Positions 10,147 through 20,189 of a stretch of 64,000 nt of DNA are shown piece by piece. The stretch is from Serratia proteamaculans (GTDB lineage: Bacteria > Pseudomonadota > Gammaproteobacteria > Enterobacterales > Enterobacteriaceae). Below the pieces are notes generated by a model. The model was not told the DNA's origin, searched no databases, and saw nothing but the letters and a program-made list of their open reading frames with translations. The position numbers and the translations under genes were made by a program. Every line of letters starts with the position of its first letter. Position 1 is the stretch's first letter. Location: assembly GCF_013337185.1 (NCBI RefSeq), contig NZ_SWDE01000003.1:62001-126000 (forward strand), given 5' to 3'.

Positions 10147-10817
10147 CGCTCGCGGCGATAGCTGCCGTCGGCCTGGCGGCGGAACAACACCTGCGTATTA
10201 TCAGCGGCGGTGACCGAGAGCGCGGTGATCACGCCGTTAGTATCACGTTCAATCCGCACTTCCTGGCCGGCTTTCATGTTACTGAGCGGCTTGTCATTAC
10301 CTTCCACCTGCGCCATGGCGAAGACTTCGTTCACCGGCAGGCTGTTGTCGCGGAACAGCTGCGCCAGCGTCTGTCCCGGCTGGATCTGGAAGCGTTGCCA
10401 GTTGCCCGCCGGTTCAGGTTCGGCAGCGTGCTGTTGCTGAGCATCGTTTTGCAGATCGGCCCGCAATGGCACGCTGTTATCCTGCTGGGTAACCGGGAAA
10501 GGTTGCCCGCTGTTCTGTGAGGAATAAGGCCATAGCAACGCCAGCAGCAGGATGATGCCGAAAATCAGGGTCCAGCGGCGGTGAAAATAGGGTAATGGCT
10601 CCATCCAATTGAAACCGTCCGGCAGGTGCCAGATCTTCAGCAGCAATGCTTTGATACTTTGCCCCATACCGTTTCCCGGTGGTTGTTCTGAATCCGGATC
10701 TTCTACCGCCTCTGGCGCGGAGCCTGGTTTCAGGCGCTGGCTGAAGTTCAGCCAGGTGCGCAGCAATGGCTGGTAGACACGGGTGGTTTTCCTTCTCCTG
10801 GGCGAGATTCTGCCCAT
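10143..10817 (-). CDS. ytfB: OapA-family envelope/division protein YtfB
   Basis: The 224-residue single-pass membrane protein has a basic cytoplasmic N terminus (RISPRRRKTTR), an OapA N-terminal region, one membrane segment (about RWTLIFGIILLLALLWPY, 86-103), a linker and a C-terminal OapA/LysM-like domain (FQIQPGQTLAQLFRDNSLPVNEVFAMAQVEG). E. coli YtfB localises to the septum by binding denuded glycan, and Haemophilus OapA is linked to adherence. The ATG has GAGG six bases upstream. It is divergent from fklB, as in E. coli. Confidence 0.88.
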   Translation of the reverse strand: MGRISPRRRKTTRVYQPLLRTWLNFSQRLKPGSAPEAVEDPDSEQPPGNGMGQSIKALLLKIWHLPDGFNWMEPLPYFHRRWTLIFGIILLLALLWPYSSQNSGQPFPVTQQDNSVPLRADLQNDAQQQHAAEPEPAGNWQRFQIQPGQTLAQLFRDNSLPVNEVFAMAQVEGNDKPLSNMKAGQEVRIERDTNGVITALSVTAADNTQVLFRRQADGSYRRER

Positions 10818-11038
10818 GGTGACCTCTCTTCAACGGCGTAAAATATCAGGGTACAAAAGTCTGTACCGACGTCCCGATGCTCTTGTTTCAGTATAGTCCG
10901 CTAACTGATTGAAGTGAAAGGCAGCAGCAAACCCATGCCTGTTGCGGCAGGCTTTTCGCCTGGGGCGCGGGAGCGGGCGTTAACAGGAGGTTATTGTTTC
11001 TTTTTCTACGACAAAAGTCATCATTCTCCACACAAGAT

Positions 11039-11067
11039 TTTACCCGGCTTTACGGCGCTGTTATGCT
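11039..11067 (+). promoter_or_regulatory. Likely sigma-70 promoter of fklB
   Basis: TTTACC at 11039-11044, a 17-base spacer and TATGCT at 11062-11067, 36 bases before the fklB ATG. Confidence 0.5.
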
Positions 11068-11103
11068 GCGCTTTCGACTTTTTAAAGACTAAAGGAAAAC
11101 CCC

Positions 11104-11724
11104 ATGACAACCCCTTCTTTTGACAGCGTTGAAGCTCAAGCGAGTTACGGGATTGGTTTACAGGTCGGCCAGCAGTTGCAAGAGTCCGGTCTGGAAGGTT
11201 TACAACCGGAAGCTTTGCTGGCAGGTTTGCGTGACGCGCTGGAAGGGAATGCCCCGGCGGTTCCGGTAGACGTGGTTCACCGTGCGCTGCGTGAAATTCA
11301 CGAACGTGCCGATGCTGTACGTCGCGATCGTCAGCAGGCGATGGCCGTTGAAGGTCAGAAATTCCTGGAAGACAACGCCAAGCGTGACGAAGTGACGCTG
11401 ACCGAATCCGGTCTGCAGTTCTCCGTGCTGGAGCAGGGCGATGGCCCAATCCCGTCCCGTCAGGATCGCGTGCGTGTGCATTACACCGGTCGTCTGATTA
11501 ACGGCGACGTGTTCGACAGCTCCGTAGAGCGCGGCCAGCCGGCAGAATTCCCGGTCAGCGGCGTGATCCCAGGCTGGATCGAAGCGCTGACTCTGATGCC
11601 GGTCGGCTCCAAATGGCAGCTGTACATCCCACACGACCTGGCCTACGGCGAGCGTGGTGCAGGCGCATCCATCCCGCCATTCAGCGCGCTGGTGTTTGAC
11701 GTAGAACTGCTGGAAATTCTGTAA
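11104..11724 (+). CDS. fklB: FKBP-type peptidyl-prolyl isomerase FklB (FKBP22)
   Basis: The 206-residue protein catalyses cis-trans isomerisation of prolyl bonds. The N-terminal half is the helical dimerisation region (about 1-90) and the C-terminal half is the FKBP domain (about 118-206), with [18 protein letters not shown] and the binding-pocket motif [20 protein letters not shown]. No signal peptide is present, so it works in the cytosol, as FKBP22 does. AAAGGAAAACCCC precedes the ATG. Followed by a terminator. Confidence 0.96.
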   Translation: MTTPSFDSVEAQASYGIGLQVGQQLQESGLEGLQPEALLAGLRDALEGNAPAVPVDVVHRALREIHERADAVRRDRQQAMAVEGQKFLEDNAKRDEVTLTESGLQFSVLEQGDGPIPSRQDRVRVHYTGRLINGDVFDSSVERGQPAEFPVSGVIPGWIEALTLMPVGSKWQLYIPHDLAYGERGAGASIPPFSALVFDVELLEIL

Positions 11725-11742
11725 GTCACCGCAGAGTTTTTC

Positions 11743-11773
11743 AAGGGCGCCTTAACGGCGCCCTTATTGTTTA
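11743..11773 (+). terminator. Terminator after fklB
   Basis: Perfect 9-bp stem AAGGGCGCC / GGCGCCCTT with loop TTAAC, followed by ATTGTTTATTT. It lies between the convergent fklB and cpdB. Confidence 0.8.
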
Positions 11774-13723
11774 TTTCTTCTGCAAATCAATCTGATAAAC
11801 CGCAAAGCCGATGCTGTCTGTTCCTTCAGCTTTCATCGGGTACTGGGCGTGCGCTTTGATAAACGCAGTGGCTTTGTCACTCGGTGAGGTTTCGAAGCGG
11901 ATATCCAACGGCTGCGGGCTGCTGAATGTGGCCAGGCGCCAGTTATTATCCACCTGTGGCTTCACCGCGCCGTGTTGTTTGGTCTCAGCGCTGATATAAG
12001 CCGCCAGCACCGAACGGTTCTCATCCGGTGAGGCGAAGGCAATGTGTTGATCGCCGGTACCGGCAAACTTGCCGCCGTAGGCGCGGTAGTTATTGGTGGC
12101 AACCAGGAAGGTGGCTTTCGGATCGATCGGTTTGCCTTTGAACGTCAGATCCTTGATGCGCTCCGCCTTGTCGTTAATTAGCTGGCATTCGCCGTCGTAA
12201 CGCGCCGGCTGGCTGACGTCGACCTGATAATTAACCCCGTCAATCACATCAAAGTTATAAGTGCGGAAACCGTCCCAGTTGATCAGGCCCTGTGGTTTGC
12301 TGCTGTTGACGTCGATCTGGTTGAACTGCCCGGCGGAACATTCCAGCCATTCCTTCACTTCTTTGCCGCTGGCTTTTACCACCACCAGCGTGTTGGGATA
12401 AAGGTAGAGGTCTGAAGCGTTCCGAAAGGTGAGTTGGCCTTTTTCCACTTCGACGAAACTGGCCGGATCGTTTTTGCGTCCGCCCACCTTGAACGGTGCC
12501 GCCGCTGACAGCACCGGCAGGTCAGCCAAATCCGGATCGCCCTGAATATAGTGCTCGACGTAGGCCTTTTGCGCGTTATTGACGATCTGCACCGTCGGAT
12601 CATCCTGAACCAGCGCCAGATAGCTGTACATGTTGTCGTCGGCCTTGCCGACGGGCTTGCTGACAAAGTCTCGCGTGCCTTTGTGATCTTCTGCCAGTAC
12701 CTTCAGCAGGTTGGCGTCTTCCGCCGCTAGCGACTTTTTGTTCTCTTTGTCGTAAATCGGCCGAGCTTGTGCCTTGGCCGCTGTGACTTTCCAGCTACCG
12801 CTGTCGTTATTCAATTGCAGATCGACCACGCCGAGATGATCGCCCCACTGGCCCGGCATCACTGCCGGAATGCCGTTTAGCGTACCCTGTGCGATGTCAG
12901 CCCCTTTGATATTGGCGAAGTCTTTGCTTGGGAACACGGCGTGAGCATGGCCGAACATGATGGCGTCGATGCCCGGTACCTGGCTGAGATAGTACACCGA
13001 GTTTTCTGCCATGGCCTTGTACGGCTCGCTGGACAGGCCGGAGTGTGGGATAGCCACCACCAGATCGGCGCCCTGTTTGCGCATTTCCGGCACGTAGCGT
13101 TTAGCCGTTTCGGTGATGTCGTTGACGGTGACCTTGCCCTGCAGATTGGCTTTGTCCCAAACCAGGATTTGCGGCGGCACAAAGCCGATATAACCGATGC
13201 GCAAACTATGTTCTTTGCCGTCACGGTCTTTTACCGGCGTATCGACGATAATGTAAGGAGTGAACAGGGGTTTCTGCGTTTTAGCGTCGATCACGTTGGC
13301 GTTGATATACGGGAATTTGGCACCGGCAATGGCGTTCTTCAGGTAGTCGAGCCCGTAGTTGAACTCATGGTTGCCGATATTGCCGACCACATAATTCAGG
13401 GTATTCATCGCCTTATACACCGGGTGCACATCACCGGGTTTCAGGCCCTTGGCCGCCATATAATCGCCGAGCGGGCTGCCCTGAATAATGTCGCCGTTGT
13501 CCACCAGCACCGTATTGGCTGCCTGCTGGCGGGCTTGTTCAATCAGGCTGGCGGTACGGACCAGACCGAATTTATCGGTCGGTTTATCCTTGTAGTAATC
13601 GAAGTCCATCATGTTGCTGTGCAGGTCGGTCGTTTCCAGCACGCGCAGATCGACCGTTGCCGCCTGCGCCGAGGCGCACACCAGCATAGCGAGGGCAGAC
13701 AACGTCAGCGGACGCTTCTTCAT
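11771..13723 (-). CDS. cpdB: 2',3'-cyclic-nucleotide 2'-phosphodiesterase / 3'-nucleotidase
   Basis: The 650-residue periplasmic enzyme hydrolyses 2',3'-cyclic nucleotides and 3'-nucleotides, letting cells scavenge nucleosides. The chosen start [21 protein letters not shown] gives a classic signal peptide and lies eleven bases after GGAG; a start 41 codons upstream is rejected because it would bury the signal. The calcineurin-like metallophosphoesterase domain has [27 protein letters not shown] and GHAHAVFP; the C-terminal 5'-nucleotidase substrate domain follows. It is divergent from cysQ. Confidence 0.96.
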   Translation of the reverse strand: MKKRPLTLSALAMLVCASAQAATVDLRVLETTDLHSNMMDFDYYKDKPTDKFGLVRTASLIEQARQQAANTVLVDNGDIIQGSPLGDYMAAKGLKPGDVHPVYKAMNTLNYVVGNIGNHEFNYGLDYLKNAIAGAKFPYINANVIDAKTQKPLFTPYIIVDTPVKDRDGKEHSLRIGYIGFVPPQILVWDKANLQGKVTVNDITETAKRYVPEMRKQGADLVVAIPHSGLSSEPYKAMAENSVYYLSQVPGIDAIMFGHAHAVFPSKDFANIKGADIAQGTLNGIPAVMPGQWGDHLGVVDLQLNNDSGSWKVTAAKAQARPIYDKENKKSLAAEDANLLKVLAEDHKGTRDFVSKPVGKADDNMYSYLALVQDDPTVQIVNNAQKAYVEHYIQGDPDLADLPVLSAAAPFKVGGRKNDPASFVEVEKGQLTFRNASDLYLYPNTLVVVKASGKEVKEWLECSAGQFNQIDVNSSKPQGLINWDGFRTYNFDVIDGVNYQVDVSQPARYDGECQLINDKAERIKDLTFKGKPIDPKATFLVATNNYRAYGGKFAGTGDQHIAFASPDENRSVLAAYISAETKQHGAVKPQVDNNWRLATFSSPQPLDIRFETSPSDKATAFIKAHAQYPMKAEGTDSIGFAVYQIDLQKK

Positions 13724-13979
13724 TTTTAGTTTTCTCCATTCCATTTTTCGAGTTTTATCGCAGAGGAACATGTAATTAACATTGGTTGTCTCACCAAACT
13801 GTGAAGTGTGGCAGAAAATCAACCGAGACAGGGCAGTAAATGTCACAGTTGTGACGGTAAAGACTTGAGCAATTACCGCGGGTTAAATCGTTGTGATGGA
13901 TATTCGATGCAAAAAAAACTAGGCTGCTAGCAATGAGAAAGGGGAAATGACCCATGGAACTGCATATCTGAGGTGAATG

Positions 13980-14720
13980 ATGTTAGAGCAAATTTGCCAA
14001 CTGTCCCGCGAGGCGGGCGCAGCGATCATGGCGGTATATGACGGTAAACAACCGCTTGATGTCGCACAGAAAAAAGATGATTCCCCGGTGACGGCGGCCG
14101 ATCTGGCGGCGCACCATATTATCCAACGTGGCCTGGCGGCGCTAACGCCGGAAATCCCTTTACTGTCAGAGGAAGATCCACCGAGCTGGGAAGTGCGACA
14201 GAACTGGACGCGTTACTGGCTGGTCGATCCGCTGGATGGCACCAAGGAATTCCTCAATCGTAACGGCGAATTCACGGTAAATATCGCGTTGATTGAAGAT
14301 GGGCAGGCGGTAATGGGCGTGGTTTACGCCCCGGCGATCGACGTGTTGTACCTGGCCGAACGCGGCAAAGCCTGGAAAGAAGAAAAGGGCCAACGCCAGG
14401 CGATTGGCGTCAGTAATGCCAATCCGCCGTTGGTGGTGGTTAGTCGCTCGCACAGTGACGAAGAGTTGAAGGATTACCTGAATCAGTTAGGTGAGCATCA
14501 GACCGTATCCGTCGGTTCCTCGCTGAAGTTCTGCCTGGTGGCAGAAGGTAAAGCGCAGCTTTACCCACGTTTTGGGCCGACCAATATTTGGGATACCGCC
14601 GCCGGACACGCGGTCGCGGTGGCGGCCGGAGCGCAGATCCACGACTGGCAGGGCAGGCCGCTGCTCTATACGCCGCGAGAGTCTTTCCTCAACCCCGGTT
14701 TCCGGGTTTCGCTGTTCTAA
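13980..14720 (+). CDS. cysQ: 3'(2'),5'-bisphosphate nucleotidase CysQ
   Basis: The 246-residue inositol-monophosphatase-family enzyme removes the 3'-phosphate of PAP, recycling the by-product of sulfate assimilation. Metal-binding motifs are visible: [20 protein letters not shown] and the late [11 protein letters not shown]. Two ATG codons are adjacent (13977 and 13980); GAGG at 13970-13973 is only three bases from the first but six from the second, and the second gives the same length as E. coli CysQ. The stop is one base from the convergent ytfJ stop. Confidence 0.96.
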   Translation: MLEQICQLSREAGAAIMAVYDGKQPLDVAQKKDDSPVTAADLAAHHIIQRGLAALTPEIPLLSEEDPPSWEVRQNWTRYWLVDPLDGTKEFLNRNGEFTVNIALIEDGQAVMGVVYAPAIDVLYLAERGKAWKEEKGQRQAIGVSNANPPLVVVSRSHSDEELKDYLNQLGEHQTVSVGSSLKFCLVAEGKAQLYPRFGPTNIWDTAAGHAVAVAAGAQIHDWQGRPLLYTPRESFLNPGFRVSLF

Positions 14721-14721
14721 A

Positions 14722-15279
14722 TCAGTTTGCCAGGAGTTGGTGCAGTTGGCTCATGACCTGCTGCACCTCTTCCGGCGTCAGAGCGCCGTCTTTGGCAAAC
14801 TGGATCCTGCCTTGCTTATCCAGCACCACAATGGCTGACCCCTTCGGCTGCAAATCCCAGGCTTTGAGCACGTTGCCGTTGCTGTCGACCACAAACTGCG
14901 ACCAGGGGAACTCTTTCTTGCTGTCTTCAATACTGCTGCGGACAAACATCGCCGTGCCGAGCAGAGCATCATCGGTATTCACTATTGTCGTCGTTTGGTA
15001 ACGATCGTGCGGTAGCTTGGCTTTCTTAATCGCTTCAATCAGTGGGTCGTTCATGTCTTTGGCTGAGCTGCGGCCGGCAATATGCTGGATGACTCGCACT
15101 TTTCCACTGAGCTGCGCGCTATTCCAGTTTTGATAGCTAAACTTATCATTAGCGTAGTTCAACTCCCCTTTATCGCTGACGCCAATTGGCGCTACGCGTT
15201 GCTGGAGTTGGAAGTTATGCGCAGAGGCAAAAAGGGGTGCAAACAGCAGGGATGCAATGAGCATGTGACTTTTTTTCAT
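14722..15279 (-). CDS. ytfJ: Periplasmic YtfJ family protein
   Basis: The 185-residue protein has a signal peptide (MLIASLLFAPLFASA, cleavage before HNFQLQ) and a YtfJ/thioredoxin-like fold without a CxxC motif: the segment FVVDSNGNVLKAWDLQPKGSAIVVLDKQGRIQF resembles the C-terminal half of thioredoxins. Function is unknown. The chosen start has AAGGAG close upstream; a start 12 codons earlier would precede that site and is rejected. The neighbours cysQ and ytfK are the same as in E. coli. Confidence 0.88.
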   Translation of the reverse strand: MKKSHMLIASLLFAPLFASAHNFQLQQRVAPIGVSDKGELNYANDKFSYQNWNSAQLSGKVRVIQHIAGRSSAKDMNDPLIEAIKKAKLPHDRYQTTTIVNTDDALLGTAMFVRSSIEDSKKEFPWSQFVVDSNGNVLKAWDLQPKGSAIVVLDKQGRIQFAKDGALTPEEVQQVMSQLHQLLAN

Positions 15280-15604
15280 GCCTTCTCCTTGAAGGGGGAA
15301 TGGTGCCGACAGCACCCGAAGCCTAAAGCATAGGTGGTGATCGGAGGTCTGTCCTGTTAGCCGGATCTCAGTTCTTCCTTCTGACCGCTAATACCCGGTT
15401 TTTGAAGGGATATACTGAAAAAGTTATATATAATCATATACAATTCTGTCAAAAAGTGTAAATCCAGTGAAGATCTCCGGGCGGAAATGAACGTTATGGT
15501 CTTTACTAGGTCTACTACATGGCAATCAAGTTGCGTTCTTACTTTAGAGGCTGCCACCTTGGCGGCTCGCTGAGCGCATGGACCAAACGGAGGAAAGTAA
15601 TAGA
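15280..15604. other. Intergenic region ytfJ-ytfK
   Basis: About 325 bases between divergent genes, AT-rich around 15420-15460 (AAGTTATATATAATC). It must carry both promoters. No convincing small gene is seen. A CTGTCA at 15446 faintly resembles half a Pho box, but the second half is poor. Confidence 0.5.
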
Positions 15605-15811
15605 ATGAGAATCTTCCAGCGTTATAATCCGTTGAAAGTGGCGAAGTACGTTAAGACCCTGTTTCGTGGCCGGCTGTATATCAAAGATGTGGGCGCGTTC
15701 GAATTCGATGAAGGGAAAATTCTGCTGCCGAAAATTCGCGACCGGCGTCACTTCAGCGTGATGTCAGAGGTTAACCGTCAGGTGTTGTTATTGCAGACCG
15801 AGATGGGTTGA
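15605..15811 (+). CDS. ytfK: Stringent-response modulator YtfK (DUF1107)
   Basis: The 68-residue basic protein is nearly identical in pattern to E. coli YtfK ([28 protein letters not shown] ... [17 protein letters not shown]). E. coli YtfK interacts with SpoT and tips it toward ppGpp synthesis during phosphate and fatty-acid starvation. The chosen ATG gives the E. coli length; an in-frame start nine codons earlier at 15578 is possible, since the GGAGG lies 13 or more bases before the chosen ATG. An ERIC repeat follows the stop directly. Confidence 0.88.
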   Translation: MRIFQRYNPLKVAKYVKTLFRGRLYIKDVGAFEFDEGKILLPKIRDRRHFSVMSEVNRQVLLLQTEMG

Positions 15812-15812
15812 T

Positions 15813-15945
15813 AGATTACCCGTCGCCTTTCAAGCCGCAGCGTTGTTACCTGCACTCACCCACCCCAGTTACTTAACTTTAGTAAGCGCCTGGGGATGAG
15901 TGAGCTGGCCGCCTAGCTGCAACTCGAAATTCATAGGGTAATAGT
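15813..15945. repeat. ERIC (enterobacterial repetitive intergenic consensus) element
   Basis: A roughly 130-base imperfect inverted repeat lying between ytfK and paeA. The arms start ATTACCC and end GGGTAAT. The centre contains CACCCCAGTTACTT and AGTAAGCGCCTGGGGATGAG, which match the well-known core of ERIC/IRU elements (the regions used for ERIC1R and ERIC2 primers). Such elements are non-coding, transcribed with neighbours, fold into a long hairpin and may affect mRNA stability. Ends are approximate. Confidence 0.8.
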
Positions 15946-15960
15946 TAGAGCACCTGCAAA

Positions 15961-15993
15961 AGCTAAAATAATTGCGGCCCCGTTTGGGGCCGC
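15961..15993 (-). terminator. Terminator of paeA
   Basis: Perfect 8-bp stem GCGGCCCC / GGGGCCGC (15974-15981 and 15986-15993) with loop GTTT; on the minus strand it is followed by AATTATTTTAGCTTTT. Confidence 0.8.
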
Positions 15994-16014
15994 TGACGTT
16001 TTTACCGCTTGAGA

Positions 16015-17346
16015 TCAGGCCGCGGAGGTTTCTTCCGGCGCCTTCGGCAGTACCGATGCCGGTTTGTCGCTCAGCCGGGTTACCAACAGCTGGTCAATCT
16101 TGTAGCTGTCGATATCCACCACTTCAAACTTATAACCGGCGTATTTGACGAAGTCGGTCCGTTTCGGGATCTTGCGCAGCATATACATCATAAAGCCGCC
16201 GATGGTTTCGTAGTTGCCCGCCTGCGGGAACTCATCAATGTGCAGTACGCGCATTACATCTTCAATCGGCGTACCGCCCTCAATCAGCCACGAGCTTTCA
16301 TCACGCGCCACGATCTGCTCTTCCTGACCCTGGCCTACCAGATCGCCCATCAGCGTGGTCATCACGTCATTGAGTGTGATGATACCCACGACCAACGCAT
16401 ATTCATTGAGAATAACCGCAAAGTCTTCACCGGCGGTTTTAAAGCTTTCCAGCGCTTCGGACAGCGTCAGGGTATCCGGCACGATCAGCGCCGAGCGGAT
16501 CTGCACGCCGCTGCTCAGCACCAGGCTCTGATTGCCCAGCACGCGATTCAACAGGTCTTTGGAGTCTACGTAGCCGACGACTTGATCGATATTGCCATCA
16601 CACACCAGGAATTTGGAGTGCGGATGGGTCGAGACCTTCTCGATAATGCTTTCTTCGGTCTCACGCAGGTCGAAGTAAACCACGCTTTCACGTGAGGTCA
16701 TCGACGAAGGTACGGTGCGAGACTCCAGTTCGAAGACGTTTTCGATCAGCTCATGTTCCTGTTTGCGCAGCACGCCCGCCAGGGCACCGGCTTCAACCAC
16801 CGCATAGATATCGTCGGAGGTGATGTCGTCTTTGCGCACCATCGGCAGTTTGAACAGGCGGAAGATCAGGTTTGCCATGCCGTTGAAGAACCACACCAGC
16901 GGCCGGAAAATCATGATCGAGAAACGCATCGGGTTGATGATCCGGACGGCAAACGTCTCTGGTGCAATCATACCGATGCGCTTCGGGGTCAAATCTGCAA
17001 ACAGGATAAACAGGCTGGTGACCAGCACGAATGAACAGACGAAGCTGGCCTGCTCTGCCAGTTCAGGTGACAGAAAGCGATCGAACAACGGTTGGAAGGT
17101 AGGAGAAAAGGCTGCATCGCCGACGATACCGCCGAGAATGGCTACGGCGTTCAGGCCAATCTGCACCACGGTAAAATACAGCCCCGGGGTTTCCTGCAGT
17201 TTGAGGACTTTGGCGGCATTGACGTTACCTTCGTCAGCCATCATTTTCAGTTTAATCTTGCGTGACGCGGCCAGAGATATTTCCGACAGTGAGAAGAACG
17301 CACTCACTGCGATCAGAAAAAGAATCAGTAAAATACTGTTTAACAT
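16015..17346 (-). CDS. paeA: Polyamine exporter PaeA (YtfL), CNNM/UPF0053 family
   Basis: The 443-residue inner-membrane protein has an N-terminal CNNM/DUF21 transmembrane domain (about 1-190, starting SILLILFLIAVSAFFSLSEISLAAS), two CBS domains (about 205-330; RESVVYFDLRETEESI and SALIVPDTLTLSEALESFKTAG) and a C-terminal CorC_HlyC domain (about 345-425). YtfL of Salmonella and E. coli was renamed PaeA for its role in exporting putrescine and cadaverine. The family also includes magnesium-linked proteins, so the exact cargo here is inferred from orthology and gene order. Confidence 0.88.
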   Translation of the reverse strand: MLNSILLILFLIAVSAFFSLSEISLAASRKIKLKMMADEGNVNAAKVLKLQETPGLYFTVVQIGLNAVAILGGIVGDAAFSPTFQPLFDRFLSPELAEQASFVCSFVLVTSLFILFADLTPKRIGMIAPETFAVRIINPMRFSIMIFRPLVWFFNGMANLIFRLFKLPMVRKDDITSDDIYAVVEAGALAGVLRKQEHELIENVFELESRTVPSSMTSRESVVYFDLRETEESIIEKVSTHPHSKFLVCDGNIDQVVGYVDSKDLLNRVLGNQSLVLSSGVQIRSALIVPDTLTLSEALESFKTAGEDFAVILNEYALVVGIITLNDVMTTLMGDLVGQGQEEQIVARDESSWLIEGGTPIEDVMRVLHIDEFPQAGNYETIGGFMMYMLRKIPKRTDFVKYAGYKFEVVDIDSYKIDQLLVTRLSDKPASVLPKAPEETSAA

Positions 17347-17498
17347 AATCTATCCATACGTGCCGACGGGATGACGGCGCTCTTGAGGAAGGGTAGTACA
17401 TTGTAAAAAAAGTAGCGATAACAACCAGAAAGGAGGCTATCAGGCCGCATCTGCGGCCCGCACAGTATAGCAGCAGCCCTACCGGGGCCGCCAGTGGT

Positions 17499-17522
17499 TA
17501 AAAAATTACCGCCAACCTGCGG
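17499..17522 (-). terminator. Weak terminator of msrA
   Basis: On the minus strand a short CCGC / GCGG hairpin with loop AGGTTG just before and after the msrA stop is followed by GGTAATTTTTTAACC. The stem is only four pairs, so the call rests mostly on the T-run. Confidence 0.35.
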
Positions 17523-17523
17523 C

Positions 17524-18165
17524 TTAGCCCTGTGGGGGTAAACAAACACCTATGCCACCCAGACCACAGTATCCTTCAGGATTCTTATACAGGTACTGCT
17601 GGTGGTCGTCCTCGGCATAGTAAAATGGCAGTGCCGGTGCGACTTCGGTGGTGATGGCGCGTTTATCGCCGGCCTGGTTCATCGCCTGTTGGAAACGCTG
17701 CAGGCTGCTTTCCGCTTCGGTCTGCTGCTCTGGCGTCAGCGTATAAATCGCCGAGCGGTACTGGGTACCGACGTCGCCGCCCTGACGCATGCCTTGCGCC
17801 GGGTCGTGGTTCTCCCAAAATACCTGCAGCAACTGCTTATAGCTGATGATTTTCGGATCGAATACCACGCGTACTACTTCAGTGTGGCCAGTTTGGCCGC
17901 TGCACACTTCGCGGTAGGTCGGGTTTGGCGTATAGCCACCGCTGTAGCCTGCTGCGGTGCTATAAACCCCTTGCTGCTGCCAGAACAGGCGTTCCACTCC
18001 CCAGAAACATCCCATCGCGAAGATCGCTACCTGCATGCCGTCCGGCACCTGGGTCATTGAGTGATCGGTGACCACGTTAAGCGTGGCAACCGGCATGGGA
18101 TTGGTGCGGCCAGGCAATGCGTTTGCCTGGTCGACGGTTTGTGTTTTATCAAAAAATGGCACCAC
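17524..18165 (-). CDS. msrA: Peptide methionine-S-sulfoxide reductase MsrA
   Basis: The 213-residue enzyme reduces the S epimer of methionine sulfoxide in proteins, using thioredoxin. The active-site motif [11 protein letters not shown] contains the catalytic Cys53, and the resolving cysteines are in the C-terminal [14 protein letters not shown]. It starts at GTG (followed by a second GTG coding Val), six bases after GGAG; length agrees with E. coli MsrA (212). It is divergent from tamA, as in E. coli. Confidence 0.97.
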   Translation of the reverse strand: MVPFFDKTQTVDQANALPGRTNPMPVATLNVVTDHSMTQVPDGMQVAIFAMGCFWGVERLFWQQQGVYSTAAGYSGGYTPNPTYREVCSGQTGHTEVVRVVFDPKIISYKQLLQVFWENHDPAQGMRQGGDVGTQYRSAIYTLTPEQQTEAESSLQRFQQAMNQAGDKRAITTEVAPALPFYYAEDDHQQYLYKNPEGYCGLGGIGVCLPPQG

Positions 18166-18452
18166 GGTTGACTCCTGTTGTCACAGTAAGAATTGGCCCA
18201 AGAGACGGCAGTTAAGTTGTATCTAACCGCATCTTTGCGCACAATAAGCTAAATGTTGAGATTATGTATCAGCTTAACGCAGTATTTAGAACGCCAAAAG
18301 ATAAGAATGCGCCAGTTTACTACGGTAGTAAAACCGTAACATGCAGCGTCTGGAATAATGCTGAAAAGGGCCGCCGTCCTGATAGCGCGGAGTAGGCCCT
18401 GGCCCCAGAGCGAGTGTTATTACAGGAAAGTAAAATAAATTAAGGAGAACAC

Positions 18453-20189
18453 GTGCCACGATACCGTGCCCTGTGCTTTTTGTGCGCGCTGCTCGCCACG
18501 CCTGCGGCCTATTCGGCGAATGTGCGGCTGCAGGTTGAAGGACTTAGTGGGGAACTGGAAAAGAACGTCCGGGTGCGTTTGTCGTCCATCACGCCGGAAG
18601 AGGTCAGTACGGATGGCCGTTTTCGCGCACGTGTAGATGAAGCGGTCCGCCAGGGGCTGCGAGCACTCGGCTATTATCAGCCGACCATAGACTTTACGCT
18701 GGATGACCGGCCAGGGCTGGCTCGTCCGGTGTTGCACGCCAAGGTTAACCCCGGCGAACCGGTACGAATTGCCGGTGCCAATATCGTGCTGGAAGGCGGT
18801 GCGAAAACCGATGAGGACTATCTGTCGTTAGTCAAAAAAGGCAAGCCCACGATAGGCGAGATCCTCAATCACGGCAAATACGACAGTTTTAAAGGTTCGC
18901 TGACCGGCCTGGCGCTGCGTAAGGGCTATTTCGATGCCGATATGACCAAAAGCCAGCTCGGCGTGGCCGAAGATCTGCACAAGGCCTATTGGGACATCGA
19001 CTTTAACAGTGGGCAGCGTTACCGCTTCGGCCAGGTGAAATTCACCGGCTCGCAAATTCGTGAAGACTATCTGCAAAATCTGGTGCCCTTTCATCAGGGG
19101 GATTATTACAGTTCGGAAGACCTGGCCGAGCTGAACCGCCGTTTGTCCGCCACTAACTGGTTTAACTCGGTGGTGGTGTCCCCTGATTTCCAAGATGCCA
19201 AAGAGAACAAGATTTTGCCGTTAGATGCGTTGGTCTCGCCGCGCACGCGTAACACTATCGAAACCGGGGTCGGTTATTCCACCGACGTCGGTCCCAGAAT
19301 CAAAGGCACCTGGAAAAAGCCCTGGCTTAACGACCGTGGTCACAGCCTGGAAACCAGCGCCAGCGTTTCGGCCCCGGAACAGCAGCTCGATTTGACCTAT
19401 AAAATCCCGTTATTGAAGAATCCACTGGAGCAGTACTACCTGCTGCAGGGCGGTTTCAAAAACGTCGATCTCAACGACACCAAGTCTGTTACTTCGAAAG
19501 CGGTGGTTTCCCGTAACTGGGATCTCTCCAGTGGCTGGCAGCGGGCACTCAACCTGACCTGGCGTCTTGACCACTTTACTCAGGGTAACGTCACCAACAC
19601 CACCATGCTGCTGTATCCCGGCGTTAGCGTTAACCGCACCCGTTCACGCGGTGGCCTGATGCCCACCTGGGGTGACAGTCAGCGCTATTCTATTGATGTG
19701 TCCGACAGTACCTGGGGATCTGACGTGGACTTTGCGCTGATGCAGGCGCAGAACGTCTGGATCCGCACCCTGGCCGACAAGCACCGTTTTGTCGCGCGTG
19801 GGCAGGTGGGCTGGATTGAAACCAACGACTTTGAAAGAGTGCCGCCGGACCTGCGATTCTTCGCCGGTGGCGATCGCAGCATTCGTGGCTACAAGTACAA
19901 GGGTATTTCACCCCGCGACGACGACGGTAAGCTGACCGGTGCTTCCAAAATGCTGACCGGCTCGCTGGAGTATCAATACAACGTGACCGGTAAATGGTGG
20001 GGCGCGGTGTTTGTCGATTCAGGCGAAGCGGTGAACGATATCACGCAGAGCGACTTTAAGACCGGTGCCGGCTTCGGCGTGCGCTGGCAGTCACCGGTTG
20101 GCCCGGTGAAGCTCGATATCGCTGCCCCGGTTGGGGATAAAGACACCCACGGGGTGCAGTTCTATATTGGCTTGGGGCCTGAACTATGA
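18453..20189 (+). CDS. tamA: Translocation and assembly module subunit TamA
   Basis: The 578-residue Omp85-family outer-membrane protein works with TamB in outer-membrane protein insertion and in lipid transport to the outer membrane. It starts at GTG after TAAGGAG, has a signal peptide ending near [10 protein letters not shown], three POTRA domains (about 24-265) and a 16-strand barrel (about 265-578). The conserved lid-loop motif appears in [13 protein letters not shown]. The C terminus FYIGLGPEL is that of the family. Its stop overlaps the tamB ATG by four bases, so the pair is translationally coupled. Confidence 0.97.
   Translation: MPRYRALCFLCALLATPAAYSANVRLQVEGLSGELEKNVRVRLSSITPEEVSTDGRFRARVDEAVRQGLRALGYYQPTIDFTLDDRPGLARPVLHAKVNPGEPVRIAGANIVLEGGAKTDEDYLSLVKKGKPTIGEILNHGKYDSFKGSLTGLALRKGYFDADMTKSQLGVAEDLHKAYWDIDFNSGQRYRFGQVKFTGSQIREDYLQNLVPFHQGDYYSSEDLAELNRRLSATNWFNSVVVSPDFQDAKENKILPLDALVSPRTRNTIETGVGYSTDVGPRIKGTWKKPWLNDRGHSLETSASVSAPEQQLDLTYKIPLLKNPLEQYYLLQGGFKNVDLNDTKSVTSKAVVSRNWDLSSGWQRALNLTWRLDHFTQGNVTNTTMLLYPGVSVNRTRSRGGLMPTWGDSQRYSIDVSDSTWGSDVDFALMQAQNVWIRTLADKHRFVARGQVGWIETNDFERVPPDLRFFAGGDRSIRGYKYKGISPRDDDGKLTGASKMLTGSLEYQYNVTGKWWGAVFVDSGEAVNDITQSDFKTGAGFGVRWQSPVGPVKLDIAAPVGDKDTHGVQFYIGLGPEL

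Noticed and set aside
15446-15463. Possible Pho box upstream of ytfK (CTGTCAAAAAGTGTAAAT)
   Set aside because: The first half fits, but the second is poor and one base out of phase. E. coli ytfK is reported to be phosphate-regulated, so it may be worth testing, but the sequence alone does not support it.
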